Origin: Candidatus Omnitrophota bacterium
GTDB taxonomy: Bacteria; Omnitrophota; Gorgyraeia; Gorgyraeales; Gorgyraeaceae
DNA length: 6,478 bases
Direction: 5' to 3'
NCBI GenBank assembly: GCA_018817035.1
Contig: JAHIUV010000034.1
Coordinates: 1-6,478, forward strand
Shown piece by piece: positions 1 through 5,653 of this stretch (the first letter of the stretch is position 1; the number at the start of each line of letters is the position of its first letter). Position numbers and translations under genes: made by a program. A model generated the notes under the pieces. That model saw only the letters and a list, made by a program, of their open reading frames with translations, ran no database searches and was not told the origin of the DNA.

Positions 1-2106
1 CATCCAAAGACAAGGAATTACATCTACGAGTGGATATTCCAAAAAGCGCTAAAGAAAGAAGGGATACTATCTTTGCGTTATGATTTTATAGAAGTCACCT
101 TGAACGGCAAGGACCTCGGTGTTTATGCCATAGAGGAGTTTTTTGATAAACGTTTGATAGAGCATAATGAGTTTCGGGAAGGCCCTATCATAAGATTTGA
201 TGAAACAATAATGTGGGACGAACTGATACAGCGCGGCGACGTAGTAAACAGCGGAACGTATATGTCCAGCCCTATTGACGCGTTCCAGACAGCCGCGATA
301 GCGGGAGACAGCTTTAAGCAGGAACAGTTCCTTAAAGCCATGAGCCTGTTGGAATCTTTTCGCAGGGGTGAGTCCGAGGCTGCGGATGTTTTTGACGTAA
401 AAAAGATGGCGGCTTTCTTCGCGATAACCGATCTTTTCGGAAGCCAGCACGCGGCTATATGGATAAACATGAGGTTTTATTTTAATCCTATCACCGCGCG
501 GCTCGAACCCATAGGCTTTGACGGTAACAGCGGCATGTCCATAGATACGGTCGTGCTTAGATCCGACGAGACTTATGCTGTTAACAGGAGCGGTAGATAC
601 ATAGAAAGTTTTTACCGGGCCTTTTTGGACGACAGGGAGTTCTATGAAGAATATATAAAAGAGCTCGAGAGAGTATCTGACCCGTCTTATCTGGAGAGTT
701 TTTTCAGCGAAATAGGCGGAGAACTCGAGGAAAAATTGAGTATCCTCTACAAAGAGTTCCCTTATTATAATTTCTCCAAAGATGTTTTTTATGGCAATCA
801 GCATATAATAAACGTTACATTACAGCCTGTAAAGATTACCAATGCTTACCTGAATAGTGTCGACCATAATAGCGCGGAGCTGGATATCGGGAATATACAG
901 GCTATGGACGCGGAAGTACTCGGTGTCTCCTGCGAAGATAAAGAGATATTCAAACCTCTTGAAAATATAATTCTTCCGGCTAAATCCGAAACCCGGCCCG
1001 TAGAGTATAAAAAGATCAAGTTTGTATTCCCTGATAATTTTGAGTGGAAAGGTGACCTTAAGGCCGGCCTAAAAGTTATCTGCAGGGTAATGGGAACAAA
1101 AAAAGAGCGCTATGAAAGCGTGTTTCCGTTCCCGTACATAGACAGATCTTATGTTGACGGTGATTTTACCAGGACGCGTCCTAATGCCGGAGAGTTTGAT
1201 TTTATCACGGTAGATGAAGCGGCAAAAAAGATATTTATAAAACAGGGGGAATGGTCATTGTCGAGCGACATTGTATTCCCCCAGGGGTTTACCGTGGTAT
1301 GTCCGGAGGGCACAAAGATAGACCTTTTAAATAAGGCCAGTATCCTTTCTTTTTCGCCGCTGAATTTTATGGGGACCGAGGAAAAACCTGTATTGATCCA
1401 TTCTTCCGATTCTACGGGGGGAGGTTTTTTTGTCATGGCAGGGGGCCGCCGCTCTATACTGAAACATGTTACGTTCATGAACCTTGCCGCTCCCGCGAGA
1501 AAAGGATGGGCGTTGACAGGCGCGGTTACTTTTTATGAATCCCCGGCAGATATATATAATTGCGAGTTTTTAAAGAACAGGCTCAGTGATGATGGTTTGA
1601 ACATGGTGAGGTCGGAGTTTACCATGGACAGGACTTTGTTCAGGGATACTTTTTCCGACGCGTTTGATTGTGATTTCGCGAAGGGAAAAATAACAAACAC
1701 TTCTTTTATAAACTGCGGCAATGACGGCCTGGATATTTCCGGCACGGTTATCACGGTAAAGAATATCCTGGTGGACGGCAGTAATGATAAAGGCATAAGC
1801 GCGGGGGAAATAAGCATGATTACCGCGGAAAACGTCGAAGTAAGGAATGGGAACATAGGCATAGCCAGCAAAGACCTTTCAGTTTTTAATATAGAAGGCT
1901 TGAGCCTGTCAAATTGTAAGATAGGTTTTGCGGTATATATGAAGAAATCGGAATACGGCTCCGCGAAGATAGTGTCAGGGCCTGTGATATCCAAAGGTGT
2001 CGACAAGATGTATGTCGTGGAAAAAGGGTCTTCCTTGACCGTGGAAGGCGATGTGATCAGTCCCAATGAAAAAAATGTATACAAATTATTGTATGGCAAT
2101 GAATAA
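1..2106 (+). CDS. CotH kinase-like protein with C-terminal right-handed beta-helix, 5' partial
   Basis: The frame is open from base 1, so the start lies outside the window and the TTG at base 73 is internal. Numbering from base 1 (701 residues visible), residues 1-260 resemble the CotH kinase family: HPKTRNY at 1-7, an NG...LGVYAIEE segment at 35-45, then D144, H150, N156 and D174 (PIGFDGNSG) in the arrangement expected for the atypical-kinase active site. Residues 270-380 form a beta-rich linker domain, and about 395-690 a right-handed parallel beta-helix with coils exactly 22 residues apart (G532, A554, G576, G598, G620, G642). Family knowledge: CotH proteins are atypical kinases, first known from Bacillus spore coats and common as exported proteins elsewhere. 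The beta-helix suggests binding of polysaccharide or surface material (inference). Any signal peptide would be upstream of the window. The next gene, of the VTC type, overlaps the 3' end. CotH fold is well supported; kinase activity is not proven. Confidence 0.85.
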   Translation, partial: HPKTRNYIYEWIFQKALKKEGILSLRYDFIEVTLNGKDLGVYAIEEFFDKRLIEHNEFREGPIIRFDETIMWDELIQRGDVVNSGTYMSSPIDAFQTAAIAGDSFKQEQFLKAMSLLESFRRGESEAADVFDVKKMAAFFAITDLFGSQHAAIWINMRFYFNPITARLEPIGFDGNSGMSIDTVVLRSDETYAVNRSGRYIESFYRAFLDDREFYEEYIKELERVSDPSYLESFFSEIGGELEEKLSILYKEFPYYNFSKDVFYGNQHIINVTLQPVKITNAYLNSVDHNSAELDIGNIQAMDAEVLGVSCEDKEIFKPLENIILPAKSETRPVEYKKIKFVFPDNFEWKGDLKAGLKVICRVMGTKKERYESVFPFPYIDRSYVDGDFTRTRPNAGEFDFITVDEAAKKIFIKQGEWSLSSDIVFPQGFTVVCPEGTKIDLLNKASILSFSPLNFMGTEEKPVLIHSSDSTGGGFFVMAGGRRSILKHVTFMNLAAPARKGWALTGAVTFYESPADIYNCEFLKNRLSDDGLNMVRSEFTMDRTLFRDTFSDAFDCDFAKGKITNTSFINCGNDGLDISGTVITVKNILVDGSNDKGISAGEISMITAENVEVRNGNIGIASKDLSVFNIEGLSLSNCKIGFAVYMKKSEYGSAKIVSGPVISKGVDKMYVVEKGSSLTVEGDVISPNEKNVYKLLYGNE

Positions 2107-2797
2107 AGAGACTGTAATCGATCAGGCGCATATGAGGTATGAACGTAAGTTTTTCGTATCTGAGCTTTCCGCGAGTCAGATAGGATCCATAATAAAGGTC
2201 CACCCGGCTGTATTTACCGAAATATTTTACGAACGCAGCGTGAATAATATATATTTAGATTCGTTTGACATGAAGAATTATTTCGACAATGCCTTTGGGG
2301 TGGATAATAGGGTAAAGGTGCGTGTGAGGTGGTATGGTGAGTTATTCGGCAGGGTAAACACTCCTGTGTTGGAATTAAAAGAAAAACACGGCCTTGTGTG
2401 CAGAAAAACAACTTTTTCCCTGGGAGGATTTGATATAGGCTCCGGGTTTTCCGCGGATATCCTTAAAGGGGTTTTTCGGGATACTATATTGCCGGAGCTT
2501 TTAAGGCTGAAACTTTCCTGCCTGGATCTCTCACTGTTGAATACTTACCGCAGGAGATACTATACCTCAGCCGACGGTAAATACAGGCTGACCCTTGATT
2601 CAGGGCTTAAGTTTTATGAAATACGCCATTCAGGCAATAATTTTGTAAATGAAATCTTTGACCGGCAGAATAGCATAGTCGAGATAAAATACAATGTAGA
2701 AAGCGACAAGGATGTGAAGCACGTTACGGATTTTTTCCCTTTTAGGATATCAAAGAGTTCAAAATACGCGATGGGCGTCGAAAGGCTTAACCTATGA
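2066..2797 (+). CDS. VTC-domain protein, polyphosphate polymerase-like
   Basis: The protein has the layout of the VTC domain, the catalytic domain of yeast Vtc4 polyphosphate polymerase, within the CYTH/triphosphate-tunnel superfamily. From the first ATG the features are RYERK (24-28), YLDS (63-66), alternating basic residues R82, K84, R86, R88, then LELKEK (102-107), K114, YRRRYY (161-166), RLTLD (174-178), VEIKY (205-209) and SKSSKY (229-234). These supply the tunnel of basic and acidic residues that binds phosphate chains and metal. At 243 aa or less it is essentially one domain, with no membrane segment or SPX domain, so it is probably cytosolic. The start is uncertain. ATG 2066 lies inside the upstream gene with only a distant GGAAGG. 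ATGs at 2093, 2099 and 2132 are alternatives, and the conserved domain begins just after 2132. Polyphosphate synthesis is inferred; another nucleotidyl- or phosphoryl-transfer role is possible. Confidence 0.85.
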   Translation: MKKMYTNYCMAMNKETVIDQAHMRYERKFFVSELSASQIGSIIKVHPAVFTEIFYERSVNNIYLDSFDMKNYFDNAFGVDNRVKVRVRWYGELFGRVNTPVLELKEKHGLVCRKTTFSLGGFDIGSGFSADILKGVFRDTILPELLRLKLSCLDLSLLNTYRRRYYTSADGKYRLTLDSGLKFYEIRHSGNNFVNEIFDRQNSIVEIKYNVESDKDVKHVTDFFPFRISKSSKYAMGVERLNL

Positions 2798-3561
2798 AAA
2801 TTTCAGTAGTTACAATAGCGAAAAATGAGGAAGCCAACATTGCTGATTGTGTTTCCAGCACCAAGGGCTGGGCGGATGAGCATATCGTTGTGGATGATTT
2901 CAGCACGGACAGGACCATTGAACTGGCAAAGGCTAACGGCGCTGTAGTTTTTCAGAGAAAGATGGATGTCGAGGGTATTCACAGGAATTGGGCTTATCAA
3001 AAAGCTAAGAACGAATGGGTATTGAGCCTTGACGCGGATGAGGAGATCACAAAGGAACTTAAAGACGAAATCACTGTTGCTATTCAGTCAGATGAATGTA
3101 TGGTTTATAATATGCCTCTTAGGACTTATATAGGAAATTACTGGGTACGTTACGGCGGATGGTATCCCGGGAGAAAAGACAGGCTTTTTAAGAAAAATGA
3201 GTTCAAATATGAAGAAGTAGGGGTTCATCCAAGGGTTTTTTATGAAGGAAAATGCGGCCGTTTAAATAACGATATAATCCATAAAGGCTATGAGGATTTT
3301 GCGGAACTTTTCAGGGGGCTTAACTCTCAGACGACCCTGGAGGCGCAAAAGTGGTTTAACGAGAAGAGAAAAATAGGCACAGGCAAGATGCTATGGAAGG
3401 CATTTGACAGGTTTTTCAGGACATATGCGAGAAAAAAAGGCTATAAAGACGGCATAGTAGGCCTGGTAGTAGCGGCAAACAGCGCCATGTACCAGGTCCT
3501 AAGCTACGCCAAATACTGGGAACTAAAAACAAAAATGAAAGCCTTGACGGATGAAGTGTAA
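2794..3561 (+). CDS. Family 2 glycosyltransferase, WaaE/KdtX-like
   Basis: A 255-aa GT-A glycosyltransferase of family 2 that would transfer a sugar from a nucleotide donor on the cytosolic face of the membrane. It shows the N-terminal ISVVTIAKNEE strand, DDFSTD (34-39) for nucleotide binding, the metal-binding DxD in LSLDADEE (77-84), GGWYPGRKDRLF (121-132), VGVHPR (142-147) and IIHKGYED (161-168). This order is characteristic of the WaaE-like branch, which includes lipopolysaccharide inner-core glucosyltransferases. The C-terminal third is basic with aromatic and hydrophobic stretches that may touch the membrane. The start overlaps the VTC stop by ATGA, with AAAGG eight bases upstream, indicating translational coupling. 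Two in-frame stops, TAA then TAG, end it. Donor and acceptor cannot be read from sequence; with the CotH and VTC neighbours a surface-glycan role is likely. Confidence 0.9.
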   Translation: MKISVVTIAKNEEANIADCVSSTKGWADEHIVVDDFSTDRTIELAKANGAVVFQRKMDVEGIHRNWAYQKAKNEWVLSLDADEEITKELKDEITVAIQSDECMVYNMPLRTYIGNYWVRYGGWYPGRKDRLFKKNEFKYEEVGVHPRVFYEGKCGRLNNDIIHKGYEDFAELFRGLNSQTTLEAQKWFNEKRKIGTGKMLWKAFDRFFRTYARKKGYKDGIVGLVVAANSAMYQVLSYAKYWELKTKMKALTDEV

Positions 3562-3598
3562 TAGTACACACTCATAGGTGTATATTATTACACCTATG
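3556..3598. repeat. Two adjacent GTGTA/TACAC inverted repeats
   Basis: The first dyad is GTGTA (3556-3560), four bases, TACAC (3565-3569), straddling the glycosyltransferase stop. The second is CATAGGTGTA (3573-3582), a six-base loop, then TACACCTATG (3589-3598): a perfect 10-bp stem containing the same half-site. Dyad centres are about 23 bp apart. No T-run follows on either strand, so they do not look like intrinsic terminators. They could be paired operator sites for a dimeric regulator or RNA hairpins that affect mRNA decay; neither is shown. Confidence 0.6.
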
Positions 3599-3618
3599 CG
3601 GGAACGACACGCCCTAAG

Positions 3619-3656
3619 CTTAACTTCACAAAACTGCAATGCACTGTGAAGTTAAG
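3619..3656. repeat. Perfect 12-bp inverted repeat upstream of the epimerase gene
   Basis: CTTAACTTCACA (3619-3630) and TGTGAAGTTAAG (3645-3656) are perfect reverse complements around a 14-base loop, which itself contains TGC...GCA. The stem ends seven bases before the AAGGAG ribosome binding site of the next gene. Bases after the stem are purine-rich (GAAAAAAAGG), not a U-tract, so termination is unlikely on the + strand; on the - strand the stem is followed by mixed sequence. A role in translation initiation or as an operator is possible but unproven. Confidence 0.65.
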
Positions 3657-3662
3657 GAAAAA

Positions 3663-3668
3663 AAGGAG
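3663..3668 (+). promoter_or_regulatory. Ribosome binding site of the epimerase gene
   Basis: AAGGAG lies five bases before ATG 3674, within a purine-only stretch that directly follows the 12-bp hairpin. It supports this start and shows that the gene is translated independently of the upstream operon. Confidence 0.8.
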
Positions 3669-3673
3669 AAGAG

Positions 3674-4714
3674 ATGAAAGTTTTGATCACTGGCGGAGCC
3701 GGAATGGTTGGGTCGCACGCGGCGGAATATTATTCTAAAAAAGGGGACGAGGTCATTGTCCTGGATAATTTAATGCGTTCCAGTTTGTTCGGGTATAATA
3801 AGGAGAGCGTTGAGTTTAACTGGAATTATCTTAGCCAGCTTGATAATGTAAAACGGATCAAAGGTGACGTAAGGGAAGAAGCTGACGTGATGAAGGCGCT
3901 TGCCGGAGGCGTGGACGCGGTGATACATACCGCGGGCCAGCCGGGAGTGGCGCTTTCCATGGAAAAACCCAGGGAAGATTTTTCTATAAACGCTTACGGA
4001 ACCCTGAATGTTTTGGAGTGCGTTAGAAAGACCTGTCCGAGCGCCGCGTTCGTATATTGTTCCACAAATAAGATCTATGGCGAGAATGTAGACGCTATTG
4101 CTCTTGAGGAAGAAGAGACCAGATACAGGTACAAGAGCAAAAAAGGTGTCCCTGAAACACTGGGAGTGGACCTGACAGGGCATACGCCTTACGGCGCCTC
4201 GAAATACACCGGAGATATATATACGCAGGAGTATGCGCGGATCTACGGGATGAAGACAGCGGTATTCCGCATGTCTTGCATCTATGGCACGCGTCAATTT
4301 GGTTTTGAGGACCAGGGCTGGGTAGCGTGGTTTGTAATCGCTAACCTGACAGGCCAGTCTATTGTCATTTATGGCGACGGCAAACAGGTAAGAGACCTGT
4401 TGTACGCGGACGACCTTGTCGAAGCGTATGATAAGTTTATAATCGGAACAGAGAAGCACAATGTGTACAATATAGGCGGCGGCCCGAGAAACACTACTTC
4501 GCTTTTGGAATTTATCTCTCTCATAGAGAGTAAAACAGGTATCAAATTCAGAAAAGTAGAGCATAAGGATTGGCGTCCGAGTGACCAGAAAGTGTATATC
4601 TCGGACATATCAAAGGTTTCAAAGGCGCTGGACTGGAAGCCGAAAGTAAGCCCTGAGAAAGGCCTGGAAAAACTAATCGAATGGGTAGGCGCTAATACTA
4701 AGTATTTTATTTAG
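3674..4714 (+). CDS. CDP-paratose 2-epimerase-like NAD-dependent epimerase
   Basis: A 346-aa extended short-chain dehydrogenase/reductase. It has the Rossmann GGAGMVG (7-13), acidic D31 at the end of strand 2 as in NAD binders, GDV at 64-66, the active-site STNKIYG (130-136) and the catalytic YGASK (Y173, K177). The block RMSCIYG-TRQFG-(F)EDQGWVAWF (199-220) and WRPSDQ (300-305) are hallmarks of the CDP-paratose 2-epimerase (tyvelose epimerase, RfbE) branch rather than ordinary UDP-glucose 4-epimerases. The known reaction turns CDP-paratose into CDP-tyvelose, a 3,6-dideoxyhexose of O antigens. Length matches the family. The genes that make CDP-paratose (rfbF, rfbG, rfbH, rfbS types) are not in the window, so the true substrate may be another nucleotide sugar. 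It stands alone between two repeat-bearing gaps. Family call is confident; substrate is moderate. Confidence 0.88.
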   Translation: MKVLITGGAGMVGSHAAEYYSKKGDEVIVLDNLMRSSLFGYNKESVEFNWNYLSQLDNVKRIKGDVREEADVMKALAGGVDAVIHTAGQPGVALSMEKPREDFSINAYGTLNVLECVRKTCPSAAFVYCSTNKIYGENVDAIALEEEETRYRYKSKKGVPETLGVDLTGHTPYGASKYTGDIYTQEYARIYGMKTAVFRMSCIYGTRQFGFEDQGWVAWFVIANLTGQSIVIYGDGKQVRDLLYADDLVEAYDKFIIGTEKHNVYNIGGGPRNTTSLLEFISLIESKTGIKFRKVEHKDWRPSDQKVYISDISKVSKALDWKPKVSPEKGLEKLIEWVGANTKYFI

Positions 4715-4720
4715 TTTTTT

Positions 4721-4820
4721 CTTCTCGACTTCGGCACTTCGTGCCTTCGCTCGAAGAATATTTGTCCTTCGACAGGCTCAGGACTTTATTTTAAAAATAT
4801 TGTTCGAGCTTGTCGAGAAC
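4721..4820. repeat. Nested palindromic repeat, unit A
   Basis: A 100-bp unit bounded by TTCTCGAC (4722-4729) and GTCGAGAA (4812-4819). Inside is a small hairpin GGCAC-TTC-GTGCC (4733-4745). Then comes a long stem GCTCGAA-g-AATATTT (4749-4763) paired with AAATATT-g-TTCGAGC (4795-4809), including one G-G mismatch. Its apex holds GTCCT...AGGAC (4764-4784) around the motif TTCGACAGGCTCAGGA, a sequence type common in intergenic DNA of many bacteria. No reading frame of note is present. It starts six bases after the epimerase stop, following a T6 run. Confidence 0.75.
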
Positions 4821-4831
4821 TGATGCTTTTG

Positions 4832-4930
4832 CTTCTCGACTCGTCTTGCCCGCTTGAAGAATATTTAATATTGTTCAAGTCCCTTGACTACGCTCGGGAT
4901 AAACTTAGCGTCGGAAGCCGAGTCGAGAAC
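4832..4930. repeat. Nested palindromic repeat, unit B
   Basis: A 99-bp unit, 11 bases after unit A, with the same plan. Ends are TTCTCGACTCG (4833-4843) and CGAGTCGAGAA (4919-4929), an 11-bp perfect inverted repeat that extends by CTT/AAG past one mismatch. The inner stem is CTTGAA-g-AATATT (4853-4865) against AATATT-g-TTCAAG (4867-4879), with the same G-G mismatch as unit A and a one-base spacer. A separate hairpin TCCC (4880-4883) / GGGA (4896-4899) follows on the 3' side. Shared ends and shared GAAGAATATTT core show that A and B belong to one repeat family. Confidence 0.75.
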
Positions 4931-4944
4931 ATTGTATAGTAACG

Positions 4945-4950
4945 AGGAGG
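4945..4950 (+). promoter_or_regulatory. Ribosome binding site of the HAD phosphatase gene
   Basis: AGGAGG with a ten-base spacer precedes ATG 4961. It starts 14 bases after the end of repeat unit B and fixes the start of the phosphatase gene. Confidence 0.75.
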
Positions 4951-4960
4951 TTAGTATCAT

Positions 4961-5512
4961 ATGAAGGCTATATTTCTTGATAGGGACGGGGTTATAAACA
5001 GGGACCCGGGTTTTGGCGACTATATAAAATCATGGGCTGAGTTTGAGTTTTTACCCCGGGCTATAGGCGCGATAAAACTTTTGAATAAAAACGGCTACAG
5101 GATTTTTGTTATCTCTAACCAGGCAGGTGTGTCAAAAGGGCTTTATTCTCAGGAAAACCTCAATGAGATAACGAAAAATATGCTCAGGGAAATAAATGCG
5201 CAGGGAGGGTCTATAGAGTCGGTTAACTATTGTGTTCATTCTCCTGAGGCAGGATGCGCCTGCCGGAAACCGCGGACAGGTTCGATAGAAAAAGCGGTAA
5301 AAGGCCTGGACATAGATTTTAAGAATATGTATTTCATAGGAGACTCAAGGCTTGATGTCGGCGCCGGAAAGAACGCGGGATGTAAAACTATCCTGCTTTT
5401 GACAGGCAAAGAAGATCCTGATGACGCGAAGAATTGGGAAGCACAGCCGGATTTTATTAAAAAAGACCTAATGGAGGCCGTGGAATGGGTATTAAAGGAA
5501 GAGCCAAGATAG
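4961..5512 (+). CDS. gmhB: HAD phosphatase, D-glycero-D-manno-heptose-1,7-bisphosphate 7-phosphatase type
   Basis: A 183-aa HAD-superfamily phosphatase with all motifs in place. These are motif I LDRDGVIN (nucleophile D7, acid/base D9), motif II SNQAG (S52), RK at 102-103 within CRKP, and motif IV FIGDSRLD (D128, D132). Between them lies the zinc loop C91-x-H93-x5-C99-x-C101, typical of the GmhB/histidinol-phosphatase branch. GmhB removes the 7-phosphate of heptose 1,7-bisphosphate in the cytosol, a step toward ADP- or GDP-heptose for lipopolysaccharide or S-layer glycans. Length fits GmhB. The downstream small gene starts inside its 3' end. No other heptose gene (gmhA, hldE) is visible, so a histidinol-phosphate or other sugar-phosphate substrate cannot be excluded. 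The gene symbol is by family resemblance. Confidence 0.85.
   Translation: MKAIFLDRDGVINRDPGFGDYIKSWAEFEFLPRAIGAIKLLNKNGYRIFVISNQAGVSKGLYSQENLNEITKNMLREINAQGGSIESVNYCVHSPEAGCACRKPRTGSIEKAVKGLDIDFKNMYFIGDSRLDVGAGKNAGCKTILLLTGKEDPDDAKNWEAQPDFIKKDLMEAVEWVLKEEPR
5473..5477 (+). promoter_or_regulatory. Ribosome binding site of the small membrane protein gene
   Basis: GGAGG lies seven bases before ATG 5485, inside the 3' end of the phosphatase gene. It is strong evidence that the overlapping 55-codon frame is translated. Confidence 0.75.
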
Positions 5513-5652
5513 TCGCCGAGCTTTTCAGGTTTTTATGGGAGAGGAAGCTCTGGTGGATGATACCGGTAGTCGTAGTGCTTTTATTGTTAGGGCTATTGAT
5601 ATTTTTTACGCAGTCATCGGCCGTAGCGCCGTTTATCTACACATTATTTTGA
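5485..5652 (+). CDS. Small single-pass membrane protein, DUF5989 type
   Basis: A 55-aa protein with a basic amphipathic N-terminus, the motif FLWERKLWWMIP (16-27), one hydrophobic segment at about 26-42, and the tail TQSSAVAPFIYTLF. The pattern 'ERKxWWxxP - transmembrane - SAVAPFIYTLF' matches the DUF5989 family as I recall it. Such proteins often sit next to SxtJ-like membrane proteins and carbamoyltransferases in biosynthetic loci; function is unknown. The start has a good ribosome binding site (GGAGG) and overlaps the phosphatase gene by 28 nt. The stop is one base before the next gene, so all three are probably translationally coupled. The N-terminus is likely cytosolic given its basic residues (positive-inside rule). 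The usual SxtJ and carbamoyltransferase partners are not seen here, though they could lie outside the window. Confidence 0.82.
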   Translation: MGIKGRAKIVAELFRFLWERKLWWMIPVVVVLLLLGLLIFFTQSSAVAPFIYTLF

Positions 5653-5653
5653 T

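Noticed and set aside
73..75. TTG as the start of the CotH gene
   Set aside because: The frame stays open to base 1, and the residues before the TTG (HPKTRNY...) are conserved CotH-type sequence, so the gene begins outside the window.
67..804. Long open frame on the minus strand
   Set aside because: It lies wholly opposite the CotH coding region and has no recognisable domain; its translation reads as a shadow of the real gene.
3770..4564. 264-codon minus-strand frame
   Set aside because: Antisense to the well-supported epimerase gene, without motifs or a plausible ribosome binding site.
4694..4720. Intrinsic terminator at the end of the epimerase gene
   Set aside because: AATACT/AGTATT followed after a few bases by T6 is a weak AT-only stem with a one-base loop, and the stop codon lies between stem and T-run; not convincing.
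4721..4930. CRISPR array or riboswitch
   Set aside because: Only two units, each internally palindromic over its full length, with an 11-base spacer; this is not the CRISPR repeat-spacer pattern, and no known riboswitch core was recognised.
4935..4940. TATAGT as a -10 box for the phosphatase gene
   Set aside because: No acceptable -35 hexamer occurs 16-18 bases upstream; the spot is inside AT-rich sequence next to the repeat end.
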